64,000 nucleotides of DNA from Pyricularia pennisetigena (Eukaryota; Ascomycota; Sordariomycetes; Magnaporthales; Pyriculariaceae): assembly GCF_004337985.1 (NCBI RefSeq), contig NC_043742.1:248001-312000 (forward strand), given 5' to 3'. The position numbers and the translations under genes were made by a program. The notes below the pieces were generated by a model that ran no database searches, had not been told where the DNA came from, and saw nothing but the letters and a program-made list of their open reading frames with translations. Positions 44,278 through 57,050 of the stretch are shown one piece after another; the stretch's first letter is position 1, and the number at the start of each line of letters is the position of its first letter.

Positions 44278-44900
44278 GCAAAATTTCAGGGTTTATCCCT
44301 AAAACCCAAAATTCCGCAATTAATCCATGTTATGGCTTAATTACGGCTTTATATGTGCCTGTAGGTCCAGCCCACCGGAAAATCGTTTTAATTAAAATTT
44401 AAAAATAAGATGTTAATTTTCGCCGTTTGTAGCGGAATTTTACTCAATTTGGTGACCAATCGCCAGTTATAATAAAGCAAATAGAAATCTTAAAAAAAAA
44501 CGGATTGTACGCTGGATAAAATATTTAATAGGATTATTCACAACAATGTAATTTATATTCCTTTTCTTGAAATGGCCAAATTCCATACCACCGGCCCTCA
44601 ATCCGTTTATAGCGGTATTACTTCTTTAACCTTTTTTGATTTCTTTTTTATTCTTCTATAAAAGCTTAAGATTCATCAACGTGTGGGGTAATTTACGAAT
44701 ATGCTATAGGATATTAAATTCTGGTACTAATGTTACATTATATAAATCGTTAAATAAATGAATACGTAAGACATATAGATATATACATTTGCATTGATTT
44801 TACAATGGAAACGTCTTGATATTTTTACCAACTTAAACGATATCTAAACCAAAATCTTAAGGATTAGATCTTGTATATCAATTGACGTCCACGAGAAATC
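44278..44900 (+). repeat. Dispersed repeat R3, copy 1
   Basis: Shares ordered blocks with 54890-55560: CAGGGTTTATCCCT..., GGCTTAATTACGGCTTTATATGTGCCTGT, the palindromic CGCCGTTTGTAGCGG, ATCCGTTTATAGCGG and a downstream AT-rich block with TTTTTACCAACTTAAACGATA. Non-coding and RIP-diverged. A further fragment is at 44175-44230. Confidence 0.6.
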
Positions 44901-45509
44901 CGATGCTTGAGAAATGGGTTTATCTTTATTTGAGAAACAAGAGTGGTAAATTTTTATTTACTTTATATTTTCAATTTCATTTTATTAGATAGAATATCCA
45001 TGAAAGTCAAGTAAGGCTTATTAAAGTTGAGACTATACAAATGTCGCTACTAATTTCATCTAATTATATTGATAAACATCAAGATCACTAAATTCCTTCA
45101 AGATATGGAAAATAAATATATAAATACCAATAAAATATTTATATTAAACGTTATCTATATAATTTCTACATAGTAACGGGGGATGACATTTATATCCTAC
45201 TATGAAGCTTTCTTCTCTATAGTTTAGAGCGCTAATTCACATTAATAATTGAATATAAATGTTGTTCTGAACAATCAAACAAATATATTTAATATTCAAA
45301 TGTCATTAAAACTAAAGCAGATATTAAGAAGGTTGTCTCTGTTCGGATATTTTGCAACATTCAAAATATCATAACGCAGGCTACCCTACAATTTTAGGAT
45401 CCCTGTTTATTATTTTATTAAAATATTTTATCTCATATAATGTTTATACTAGTATTTCGCGTATATAACATATTCACGATGCGAATGCAGTGCAATCACA
45501 ATGCAAACA
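44901..45509. other. AT-rich DNA, no gene recognised
   Basis: No coding frame or clear repeat; strong AT bias. Confidence 0.5.
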
Positions 45510-45666
45510 CCCGCCGTAAACGGGGGAATGCGACAAAACATTTTCATACTAAAACGAGCGCGATTTTTGTACCATTTTAATTGGCCGAACCACTATGTGG
45601 CGAACAGGTATATGGAAAGTTCGATCCCCATTACGAAGCAGGGGGGTTTAGTTTAAGCATTGAAAT
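45510..45666 (-). repeat. Dispersed repeat R1, copy 2 (inverted)
   Basis: Reverse-orientation copy, recognisable by GGGAATGCGACAAAACATTTT, AAAACGAGCGCGATTTTT, TATATGGAAAGTTCGATCCCC and TTTAAGCATTGA. It lies just left of the gypsy element. Confidence 0.7.
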
Positions 45667-45702
45667 TACGTTTTTGAAATATCTTTTCAGATTGCAACTA
45701 AG

Positions 45703-46145
45703 TGTTACGACCAGACAGTTGGGCCGGTACCAGAAAGGCCAGGCGGGGTCACACCCCTCCTAACGACATTTGACCAGCAAAACACCGACCGACAGGGAGC
45801 AGGATTATATAAGGAAGGAATCACGTAATCTTACGTAACTAGCAAGGAAATAATTTTAGTAATCCTTAAAAGATTACGACAAATTAAGGGAAATAATCTC
45901 TGCAATTTGTGGCAAATTAAAAAAAACTACGTTCGGGACACAATTTATATAAAACACGTTTATTATTATGTAAATAAAATTTAATTTAAAACTGCTTAGT
46001 AGCAATTAATTTATTACTTATTTAGGAATCGATTATAATTTCACCCCAATTATTGAAAACCCAATTACCCAGTTAAAACGTTCAATTGTTTTAACCCATT
46101 ATATCTTACCCTGAAAACAAAATACCCGATATTTTAATTGTAAGA
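45703..46145 (+). repeat. 5' LTR of the gypsy element
   Basis: 443 bp, begins TGTTACGACC and ends near TTGTAAGA. It pairs along its length with 53054-53496 with mostly transition differences. Confidence 0.85.
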
Positions 46146-46499
46146 CTTTAATTGCGCCTGTTTAATATTTTACCTTAAAATATACTAAATAATATCGCCG
46201 AAATAATATTTTCCAATAAAACCACCCTTTAAACCCCCTTTACTATTAACGCTCCGGCCAACGCTAACGTTTTACGTTAAATAGTCGCGACGTTCCAAAC
46301 AAAAAGTCGATAATTCCAGGAACGAATAACTGAATAAATTAATTAAATTAATAGGAATTATATTAAATACTTTTTATTTTTATTTCATAATATTACCCCA
46401 AATACCCTATAGGGATTTTTTACGGGAACCCGGGCTTACTTTTATTTCAACGAAAACAATTTCAATAATAACGCAAACAAGGTTATTTACGCAATTTCG

Positions 46500-49400
46500 T
46501 TATTAAAAAAACGAGACGTTCGCCTGGTTTGAATTAATTTTAGAAAATTATTTGGACCACGATAAAGAAAAAAACCGTAAAATTAAAATTAACCGTATTT
46601 TCCACGATTTCGAAAATTTCGAAAAATGTTTTAAAGGAGTATTCGGCAGTTTAAACGAGGAACGCACGGTTAAACGTAAATTGGTACGTTTTACCCAAAC
46701 CAAATCGGCATCCAAATATGCCAGTAAACTTCGATAAATTACCGCCAAATTACTATAAGGCCCCGAAACCCTAATGGCACGCTTTTATACGGGATTTAAG
46801 GAAAAAATTAAAAACAAATTTGTTAAAAAAAAACGACCCGATACCCTAACCGAATACGTAAAATTAACAATTAAAATCGATAATCGATTTTACGAACGAA
46901 AATTGGAACGACGCGAAGGACCCAACGTATAAGGCCCAATTTTGCGATAAACCAATACGGGACGCAAATACCAACACCTTAAACCGCTTCGCCAGTACAG
47001 TATTTCCTACGGAATATATAACGGACCTATGGACTTTAACGCGATATAATATAAAAAATTTGCAAAAATCCCAAAAATGGCAAATATTTTAAATGCGACA
47101 AACCGGGATATATCGCCAAATTTTATCCCAAAAACGTTTTAAACCTATATCCCGATTTTATAACCGGATATTAAAACAATACCCCCGACTCCAAAAAAGC
47201 ACGAAAATTAAACGCCACCACCCATTAATAAACACAACCGGATTAATACAGTCTAATAAACTGGACCATATATTACGATACTAATTATATAATTTATAAT
47301 AACGTAAAAATGGAGGTAGGATAATACCCGTAAAACTTAAAAGCATTCGGACCTTAATAATCAGAAACTGTATATTTATTAAAATTAAACCACCAATATA
47401 ATTACGCAAATAAAACGCCAAATTACCCGAATTTATGGAATCGGATATTTTAAAAAAATTAAAACCAGAATTATTAAAATAAACCCACCGTATCCGGATA
47501 ATCCAATAAGCCCCAACGGACGAATCCAATAACGAATTAAAAAACGAATTTAGCGAAAAAAACTATATCTTTAAACCCATACAATATAGCGAAAAAAAAC
47601 AACCCCTATATATACGAAAAAGAATTCATCGATTTATACCGAAACGACCAATTAATATAATTCCCCGGAATACTATTCCGAATATAAATTCAAAACCATA
47701 TAAAATTAAATAATCCAACTTTCGGAAACCACCCAATTTTAAATATTAAATATCCCAGGTATATAAAAATCTTTTAAACAAAATATATTCGAAATAATTA
47801 CGGATTGCATTTTGGCAAAAGAATAATCCACGATTTTTTCCCACGGCGACGCAAAACGACAAAAAACCACGAAATATATACCACTATTAAATTACCCAAT
47901 TGGGAAATTAAAATTAAATTTAACACCGAATTAGCGGTAATTTTCACCCTTTATAACGACTACCTTATAGTATATTACAATTCAGCACGATTTCCATAGT
48001 ACGAATGCACCCGAAACATTTGCAAAATACATATATTAATTAAAATATAGGTATAATATAAAATAAAATTATAATAACCAGGACCCGCACTTATAACCAA
48101 AATCGTGTGGAACCCCAACGTTAAAAACAACGAAATACCCACGAACGCGCGAAAAACGCCTGCACCAATAGGGTACCGATTTAATAAAATCATAATTAAA
48201 AGCAGCTATACGCCCCGAAACAAAAAGAATAAAGACCCACGACGCGAGTCCAGCAAACCAAAAAACTAAAACAACCAAACGGTGCAAAACATTAAACGGT
48301 AGCAATAAAAACGGAATAAAAAACCTTAAACGCCAAGCAAATTACGAATATAATACACGAACACATATTCCCAAATATACGATTTGATAGAAAACTTAGA
48401 CGAGCGTTCCTTAACAACGGAATATAAAACAATTATATTTTTCCAAAAATCGTGAAAAAACGACGAATATTTTAGCAATAAAAAAAAATTATATTGACTA
48501 TAAACCGTAAAACAAAGCAGTTTTATACAGGATTAGCACCATCGAAACAGAAACCGTACACCTTTGGATGGAAAATTATAAACGAAAAAAACAAATCATT
48601 TTAAATATTACGGAAATAGGGAATAAAATATAATTTTAAAAATTCCTTGGTTTAGAAAAGCAACCCCCGGATAAATTGGATTATAAACCAAATTTAATAG
48701 GAAAAACACCTAATTATTAAACGATTTATAATATAATAAGGTTTATACAGGAAATATAAGGCACGGAAAAACCAAATAAAACAAATGGCGTATTTACAGG
48801 AAGGACGACCAGCCCCGGAACTAATATCGGAAAAAAAGCGATTATCCATAAGCCAAAACCGATTTAATTACACAATACCAATTACGAAAAAATAAACCAA
48901 AAACGGCAAAATCCCAAAAAAATACCAAAATTGTATACGACTATTTAGGCAAAAATTCGAAATAGGATTACCCAAGCACAGTCCGTTTGACCACGAAATA
49001 TTATTAAAAGAAGGGACCCAGCCAAAATTTCATAAAATATACGGTTTAAATCCGATATAAATGGAGGTTTTAAACGAATACCTCGCAAAAAACTTTGAAA
49101 AAAACTATATTAAATCATCGATATTACCAGCAGGATACCAAAGTTTTTTTTATACCAAAAAAACGGAAAACTACGATTATACGTAAATTATAAACAATTG
49201 AACGACATTATAATAAAAAATTACTACCCGTTCCCATGACTAGGAGAATTTCGAAATAAGCTTTACCAAATATAATAATTTACGATATTAAACTTTAAAA
49301 AACATACAATTTAATCCCCATAAAGGAAGGCGGGGAATGGAAAATAGCATTTCGCACCAAACGAGGATATTACGAATGTTTGGTAATATTTTTCGGTTTT

Positions 49401-52200
49401 ACGAACGCCCCCGCAATTTCTTTAACTATAATTAACCACGTTTTCCGGGAATATTTAAATATTTTTATTATTGATTGCCTGGACGATATCTTTATTTTTT
49501 CCAAAACGATGGAAAAATATAAAAAACACGTTTAGACAATTTTGAAAAAATTATAAAACGTTAAACTTTTAATTAAACCCGAAAAATATATTTTTTACAA
49601 CAAGTAAATCAATTTTTTAAAATGGATTTTCGCCCCTGGAAAATAAGGATGGAGGAATTAAAAATCCAAACGCTGAAAAAATGGCCCTAACCATAAAACG
49701 TAAAAAACGTTCGGGCATTTTTTGAATTCGTAAATTTTTATAAAAGATTTATTGAAAGTTACGGCGCGATCGTTACATTATTAACCAATATAACTAAAAA
49801 TGTTAATTATATGCGTTATTTAGCATGTAATGGGTCCACTTTTATTTGTATATAAGCCACAATAGACAGTGCCGAAATGGGGTTATTAAGGTTATTAGAT
49901 TTTCTATTATGTTTTGTGTGTTGCAGGAGTTGCGATTCAAAGTCAGCGAGTGGGGTTTCACCCTGTACCGGGTTTAATACCCACCCGGCATTTACGAGTC
50001 AGCTACCCTGTACCGGGTTGAAAATCTCACCAAATCAGCAAATTAGTGCGAACCCAGAGATGGTTTGTATGAAAATGAGGGTGTTTTTTAAACAACGCAT
50101 ACAAAATAATTTTTCGGAAAATCGTGTGCGGCACCGGAACGTTTTCTGGCGTGCGGACCCCCATTTCGATGTCGGAAAGTATGTAAGGGAGACAAAGCAA
50201 AATCTCCCCCACCAATGAATTAAATCTATCAATCCAAAAATTAGTGAACAATATAGTGCATTTGAACCCTGTAATTACAGGTTTTTACAACGTAACTAGC
50301 ACCACGCCGCACTTAGGCTAATACGTAGCCCCCTGTTAGCAACCCATATTGTTAACAAGAAAGGATTTGAAATTCCAATGGACGGAATAAATATAACAAG
50401 TTTTCGAACAACTACGAAACGCAATAATATAAAAACCGATCCTTAAAATATTAAATCCAACGAAACCTTTCGAAATCGAAACCGACGTATCCGATTATAC
50501 AATCGGAGGACAATTTAACCAACGAAACGAAAAAGGACGCCTGCACTTTTGCGCCTTTTTTTCACAAAAATTACATAAACCAAAATTTAATTACTAAATC
50601 CACGATAAAAAATTTATAACCATTATCCGAACATTCGAAAAATGGAAGACACAATTATCCGGAATGAAACATAAAATATTAATTTATATGGACCATAAAA
50701 ACCTAACCCATTTTACTATTAGTAAAATATTAAATAAACGACAGATTAAATAAGCAAAACTTTTATTAAAATTCCATTTTAAAATTATTTACCGAAAAGA
50801 AACAGAAAATGGTAAAACCGACGCTTTTAACGAAAAACCAAATTATAAAAATATAATACCCGAGGAATTACGGAAAATTTTACGGTAAACGATAACGGAA
50901 ACCTTTTACCAGTTCACCGAAGTTTTATAACGATTAATACGGTAATTATACCAGAGAAAATACGGAAAATCAACGAAAGCAAAGCCCACGGATACCAAAG
51001 AATTTCGAAAATATAAAAACGGTTAAAACAGCATTATAATTTTAAAGAAATACGACAAAAAATACGAAAAACTATTAAAAATTGCGAGTTTTGCGCAAAA
51101 AGCAAATCCGCCAAACACAAACTATACGGGTTCCTACAACCTTTACCAGCCCCTAATAAGGTTTGGCAAACCGTTACGATGGGCTTTATCGTTAAATTAC
51201 CACTTTCCTTAAAACCATTTATTAAAACTAAATACGATTATATATAAATTATAATGGATAAATTTATTAAATACATTTATTTCCTACTTTATAAAAAAAG
51301 TAACAACGCCGAAAAAATCTCTTATACATTTTTACAAATAATTATTAATAACCACGGATTTCCAAAAAAACATTATTACGGATAAAAATAAATTTTTTAT
51401 ATTAAAGTTCTGGAAATTTCTAATAAAATAGCTAGGAACCGACCAAAAATTATCCACAATATTTTACCCACAAATAAACGGACAAATGAGACGAACGAAC
51501 CAAATATTAAAACAGTATTTAAAATATTATATAAATTATAAATAGGATAATTGGGTACGGTTATTACCCACAACACAATTCCCATATAACAATTTAAAAA
51601 ATAAACATAGTAAAATAACCCCGTTTTATACCAATTATGGATTTAACCCTGAGGTATATAGAAAACCAAAAACCACAATTACGGCCCCACGAACCGATAA
51701 ACAAATAAACGAATTATAAAAACTCCACTAAAAACTCCAATAGGAATGGGAATTTTTACGAAAAAAAATTACCAAATACGTTAGCTAATATCGGATAAAA
51801 AGACCATCCTTCCAGGAAACAAATAACGTTTATTTTATTCGACGTAACATTAAAATACAACGATTAAATAGCAAATTTAATTTTAAAAATTTGGATTTTT
51901 GAAAATCGATAAAAAAATTAGCGAAACCAATTACAAATTATTATTACCAGGAACTATAAAAATCCACCCAACGTTCTACGTATTATTATTGGACCCAGCA
52001 CCACCCGGCACCAATATATAAGAAATAATCGAAATCGACGCAAAAAAAACGTATAACGTCGAACGAATACTGGACCATAAACGCAACCACGGTAAAACAA
52101 AATATTTTATTAAATGGAAAAATTATAAATACGAAAAAAACATTTGGAAACCCTTTAACCACCTCCAAAATTGCCAGGAATTATTCCGCCAATATTATTA
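46500..52200 (+). pseudogene. gag-pol remnants of the gypsy element
   Basis: Gag-like frame at about 46552-46737. Zinc-knuckle remnant near 47090-47130 (KCDKPGYIAKFYP; the last Cys is lost to Tyr). Reverse transcriptase about 49015-49500 with the YxDD box as CLDDIFIFS. Connection segment at about 49697-49800 (FFEFVNFYKRFIESYG). RNase H about 50460-50800 (EIETDVSDYTIGG). Integrase zinc-binding and core about 51030-51650 (CEFCAKSK). Chromodomain about 52020-52190 (VERILDHK, FIKWKNYKYE, NIWKPF). All are interrupted by in-frame stops and shifts, so no product is possible. Confidence 0.85.
49807..50355 (+). mobile_element. Nested insertion in gypsy pol, carrying repeat R2 (copy 1)
   Basis: Separates the connection segment from RNase H. 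TGTTAA occurs at both edges (49801-49806 and 50350-50355), a possible 6-bp target duplication. The right part (about 50080-50345) recurs at 56785-57050 and, inverted, at 59786-59989. The left part has two copies of CCCTGTACCGGGTT in a 45-base interval. No coding capacity; class unknown. Confidence 0.55.
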
Positions 52201-52489
52201 GGAGCTGGATTTGCGAGCAAATTAACCAAAAAAAGGACAATTTGAAAAACTACCACCTATTATTCCCAAAAATTAAGGATCTACCAAAACTCGAAACCAC
52301 ACCATTAAACGAATTTACAAAAAAACGATTAATATATATTACAAATTAAATACACGAACAAAGTAGTTCACCGACCGAATACTGCGCAAATACATTTATC
52401 TTATCCAACAAAAAAAAATTTAAAAAACCTATTGGGAAAAAAAAATCCCAGGCAAAATTGGAATCCGTAAAAAACGATTTTAAGGATAT

Positions 52490-52830
52490 TTTAGGAAAGA
52501 TTTCGGTTAATCGCCGCCGTTCCTCCTATTTTGCCTCCTTACGTTCCACCCGATCCAATTCCGCCAAATCGTTAATTCCGCGAAATACGGTTCGCATTAT
52601 TTTTTCAAACCACAATTTTTTTTTATTTTCGTAAACGAAGCAATTTCGCCTGTTACGTATAAATTTGCTTTTTAAACACCTCCACCTCCGCGTTAAATTT
52701 AAAATGCTGGCGACCGATATAACGAATTTGGGTAGCGGATAAACCCAATACGTCGCATCCGAAACGGTTGGAACGGACGTGTTCTATACAACGAATACAA
52801 TCCTAAAAAAATACCTAATAAAAAATTACG
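52490..52830 (-). pseudogene. Antisense coding remnant before the gypsy 3' LTR
   Basis: On the strand opposite gag-pol a protein-like frame is readable with a few RIP-type stops and one shift: DCIRCIEHVRSNRFGCD (a Cys-rich motif), LSATQIRYIGRQHF, EVEVFKKQIY, then an Arg/Lys/Glu-rich helical part (RGINDLAELDRVER). It lies between the chromodomain and the 3' LTR. Proteins like this occur with fungal repeat elements; the function is unknown to me. Confidence 0.5.
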
Positions 52831-53053
52831 CTTTTGGCGCAGCAAAGGTTACAAAAAAACACTTTAACGGTATTAATCGATAATAAGGAAAAAAAGGGCG
52901 AGACGACTCTCTATCGACGACCGGCCAGATTTTGATTTGGTTATACAATTAAATATAACGCGGAAAACTTAACCAGGAAAAAAAAAGCGAAACAGGGATT
53001 AGGGGAGTACGGATTATTTAAAGGCTAAAAGGATTTGGCCAAAAAAAACCTGA

Positions 53054-53496
53054 TATTACGACCAAACAATTGGGCCGGTATTAAAAAGGCCAGGCGGGGT
53101 TATACCCCTTTTAACGATATTTAACCAGCAAAACACCGACCGATAAGGAGCAGGATTATATAAGGAAGGAATTACGTAATTTCACGTAATTATTAAGGAA
53201 ATAATTTCAGTAATCCTTAAAAAATTACGACAAATTAAAGGAAATAATTTCTGCGTTTTGTGGCAAATTAGGAAAAATCACGTCCGGGTTACAGTTTATA
53301 TAAAACACGCTTATTACCATGTAAAGAAGATTTAGTTTAGGATTGTTTAGCAGCAATTAATTTACTATTTATTTAGGAATCGATTATAATTTCACCCCAG
53401 TTATTGAAAACCCAATTACCCAGTTGAAACGCTTAATTGCTTTAACCCACTGTACTTTACCCTAAGAACATGTTACCCGATACCTTGATCGTAACA
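53054..53496 (+). repeat. 3' LTR of the gypsy element
   Basis: 443 bp, begins TATTACGACC (first G mutated to A compared with the 5' LTR) and ends TTGATCGTAACA. An A-rich stretch precedes it where the polypurine tract is expected. Confidence 0.85.
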
Positions 53497-54889
53497 CTGA
53501 GGGCCGCACGTTAAAATGGGTTCCGGTACTGCAAATGAACTTCGGAAAGATTATCCTGTATAAGCTTTGTGAAAAAACCTTTATTTGCCTTTTAATTTTT
53601 GTAAAGCTCGCATATATTTCGTAGTTTTACTTAATGTTTAAATTCTGTCACAATGATGATAAAAACACATATCGGAACTAGAGACTCTTAGCCTCTACTG
53701 CTAAAATACAAGTAATTAAATGCAATTAACCCAGCTAATAGTAACTTCTAAAATATCAAATCATCGACAATATAATTGGATTAAAATATCATTAACCCTT
53801 GGCAACATATTAATTCCCATGGTTGATAACTTGGTTAGTCGCCCTATATAGAAGCTATTTAACGGATACTATATTATGTATGTGCCCAACGACTTAACGT
53901 ATAAGCTAAGGAATTAAAAGACCGAGCAGTACTTAGACTTCGCAGATACTTCGTCGGACCCAGCGATAAAAAGGGTATTAGTTCATACTGTATTTTAACG
54001 GCGTAAGTAGCCCATAGTTGGAGAAATGGTAATAAATCCAAAATAAATTTCTAGGGTAAGCTATTTTTGCAACGTCAATCTAAAGCAAGTGAAGCTAATA
54101 GCTTTATCAACTTGAAATATATACTCGTTAACAGTAAACACGTATGAAGATAGCGCATTATTCCCCATAATGATAAGTTTGTAGGGCGTTATAACAAAAG
54201 ATTAAACGTGTTTATAATAACTATTTTGTAAAATTATAGTTTAATATATTGAAATGTTGATGGGGCGCAGTTTTTAACGGTAATATATATGCAATAATAT
54301 ATTATATTCGGATTTTATAATGCAAGCTCTGGCCAGTGTGTTTAATAACATTAGTAGGAATCATATAATTAGTAATAGTGTTAACGTGAGTGATTATATA
54401 AGATTACGGGAAGGAGCTATCAATTAACGTCGGGTACCCCCTGTTGGCCAAACCTAAAACTCTAACAACGCAATAACTACTTTTATAAACTAATTCAAAT
54501 ATAAAACCATTAACACACAAAAATACAATCGTTTGTAGGCTGTTCCGGTTTATTAACCTTTTTTTCATCGCCCGAAAATTCCATATTTTTTATATTATTT
54601 TGCTGCAATCCAATGATATTTTACTTATTAACCTGAAGCTCGTTTGGATCCGGAAGTATCCTTTTTTTTCGCTGGCCGTATGATTTCCAATTATGCTTCC
54701 AACGGATTAATTTTCTGCTGCGCGTTAACCAAAAATATATTTTTAATTTGGAAGTTTTTTTTGGATTTTTTGCAAATAAAAAATGTAAAATAGCGTTAAT
54801 TTTATTGGATCGGGAAAATTTTTGCAGTTAAAGTCGAATGTTTCCGGTCGTTTTAGGGGTTTTCCAGATAAATAAAAACGGTAGTCTCA
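53497..54889. other. AT-rich DNA, no gene recognised
   Basis: No coding frame, LTR or repeat assigned. Confidence 0.5.
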
Positions 54890-55560
54890 GGGCTTATCCC
54901 TGAAGCCCAAAGCTCCACAATTGATCCACTTCGTTCGCTTCGCTCCACTTCGTGGCTCAATTGCGGCTTTGCAATATACCTGTGGGTCCATCCAAAAAAC
55001 GCTTTGGTTCAGGTCTGAGGACAACTTGTCGATTTTCGCCGTTTATGGCGGTATTTTTGGCCTTTTTGCGACCGACACTCCCTTATTATTTCACAACCAC
55101 GCAAAATATCGAAAAAAAACATTGTTAAAAATAGGAATTGTTAGGCCTTTTTCATAAATCCAAAACTTTTTGCACCCGGTACGCCAATTAAAAGTTGGAT
55201 ATAACCCGCCCTTAATCCGTTTATGGCGGTACTGTTTTTTCGATTTTTTTTTCGATTTTCGATTTTTTTAATATTATTTTTAATTTTTGACCAAATTTTA
55301 TACTTTTTGCACGTGGAGGGCCGTATATTTATATATATCGTTATGGGAAATTTTGGTGCTTATATCGGAGTATATAAGCAGTTAAATAAGCGGATAGGCA
55401 AAATATATACTTTTTTATATATAATTTACAATCGAAACTCGTTTATATTTTTACCAGTTTTAACGATAATGAAACCAAAATTTGAAAGATTCGATAACGT
55501 ATATAGACAAACGTCCAAGTCCAGTCGTACTTACAATATCGGCTTTGAAAACTGTTTAAT
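54890..55560 (+). repeat. Dispersed repeat R3, copy 2
   Basis: Least RIP-damaged copy. It opens with the near-palindrome CAGGGCTTATCCCTG, then CACTTCGTTCGCTTCGCTCC, CGCCGTTTATGGCGGTA (55037) and ATCCGTTTATGGCGGTA (55215), followed by TTTTTGCACGTGGAGGG. The frame of 128 codons at 55223-55609 is within it and has no recognisable domain. Confidence 0.65.
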
Positions 55561-55654
55561 AAAAACAAATGGTAAATGTGTATTTTATAAATCTTTTTGC
55601 TTTATTTAATTAATTTTATATTATTTTTGTTTTGCAGCAGGATTTTGTGGCTTT

Positions 55655-55865
55655 TGCACGTGGGGGGTGGCATATATATACTTAATATAATATCACATTT
55701 TTGTACGTATACCTAATTATATAAGCCCTTACAGATGCGGATAGGTAAGGTATATCCAATTTTATATATATTTTACCATCGAAATGCTTTTACATTTTTA
55801 CCAATTCTAACATTAATAAAACCAGAATTTGAAAAAGTGGATTATATATATAAATAAACATTAAC
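55655..55865 (+). repeat. Tandem partial copy of repeat R3
   Basis: Repeats the TTTTGCACGTGGGGGGTGG, GCGGATAGG and TTTTTACCAATTCTAAC blocks of 55300-55510, about 360 bp further right. Confidence 0.55.
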
Positions 55866-56540
55866 GTAAAACCCGATTTGCAATACCGGCCCTTTTTATG
55901 TTTTTATATGAAAAAATGCTAAATTTGTGTTTTTTTTGTATTTTTTGCTTTATTTAATTGAATAAAATTTATAAAAAAAGAATTTATATAGAAATTACTA
56001 GCAAATTGATTAAAGAATATATCAAGTGAAAATATTTTCATTTTACCAATATTTGCGTAAATTATTTAATTTTTTAACAAATTGTTAATTTATATAAAAA
56101 TATTAATAAAACTTTTGTTTTTCGATAATTGCATGCACCTTGCAGTATTAGGTCTACTAAGGTATAAAAGCTGTAAACTAAATTAAAATAATTATTGCAT
56201 ACCATTATTTAAAACAAGAATTAAATATAATAAAAGATTACAGATTTTATTTAATATTTTAATATTTTTCCAAATACAGTAGCTATAAAGACGCGGCCGG
56301 CATTCAAATACTCAGCAAACTCCAATAAATTTAACGCAAATTACTACATATTTTTATAATATTTATTTATTTTTTTATACGAATATTTAATTGCATACTA
56401 TGGGTACACTATTTTCTTTTACCATTATAATGCGAATATATTGCATTTACCCGCTACAAACGGCAGAATACCACAAATTATCCTTATATTAATAAAATAA
56501 TCATAAGCGATATCGTAATATTAAATATATTATTAAAAAT
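55866..56540. other. AT-rich DNA, no gene recognised
   Basis: Only a single inverted form of the short palindrome (CCGCTACAAACGGCAG, near 56450-56465) stands out. Confidence 0.5.
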
Positions 56541-56784
56541 ACCGTTATAAACGGCGAAATGCGACAGATTATCGTTGGTGGTACCGCCATGAACGGCGAA
56601 ATGCGACAAATTATCGTTGGTGGTACCGCCATGAACGGCGAAATGCGATAAGATGTCCTCAGACTAGAACGAGCGCGATTTTTTCGGCCAATGTAATTGG
56701 TCGAAAAGCTATGTGGTTGAAAGGTATATGGAGCGCTCGGTCCCCACTGCGGAGCAGGGAGGTCTAGTCTGAGCACTGAGACTA
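56541..56784 (-). repeat. Dispersed repeat R1, copy 3 (inverted), with 42-bp tandem duplication
   Basis: Ends TAGTCTGAGCACTGAGACTA. Its left part has tandem 42-bp units containing GTACCGCCATGAACGGCGAA at 56581 and 56623, with a diverged third at 56540. Confidence 0.75.
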
Positions 56785-57050
56785 ATAACGCATACAAAAT
56801 AATTTTTCGGAAAATCGTGTGCGGTACCGGAGCGTTTTGCGGAGTGCGGACCCCCATTTCGATGTCGGAGAGTATGTAAAGGAAATAAAGCAAAATTTCC
56901 CCCACCAATGAATCGAATTTATTAATCCCGAAATTGAGTGAACAATTTAATATATTTAAACCTTGGAATTACAGGTTCTGATAACGCAATTAGCATTACG
57001 CCGCACCTAGGCTAATACCTAAACCCCTGTTAGCAACCCATATTATTAGC
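56785..57050 (+). repeat. Dispersed repeat R2, copy 2
   Basis: Matches 50080-50345 (AACGCATACAAAATAATTTT, CCCCCATTTCGATGTCGG, CCTGTTAGCAACCCATATT). It joins R1 copy 3 directly. Confidence 0.75.

Larger units (their letters stand above)
45703..53496 (+). mobile_element. Ty3/gypsy chromovirus-type retrotransposon, complete but RIP-inactivated
   Basis: 7794 bp bounded by two 443-bp LTRs and flanked by CTAAG (left) and CTGAG (right), a 5-bp target duplication differing by one G-to-A change. The order gag, zinc knuckle, reverse transcriptase, RNase H, integrase, chromodomain is that of chromoviruses. Stops, mainly TAA, break every frame. The LTRs differ at many C/T and G/A positions, consistent with RIP rather than simple ageing. 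A second repeat is nested in pol (49807-50355). Confidence 0.9.

Noticed and set aside
55223..55609. 128-codon frame in R3 as a real gene
   Set aside because: AT-rich, inside a dispersed repeat, no domain, not kept in the copy at 44.3-44.9 kb.
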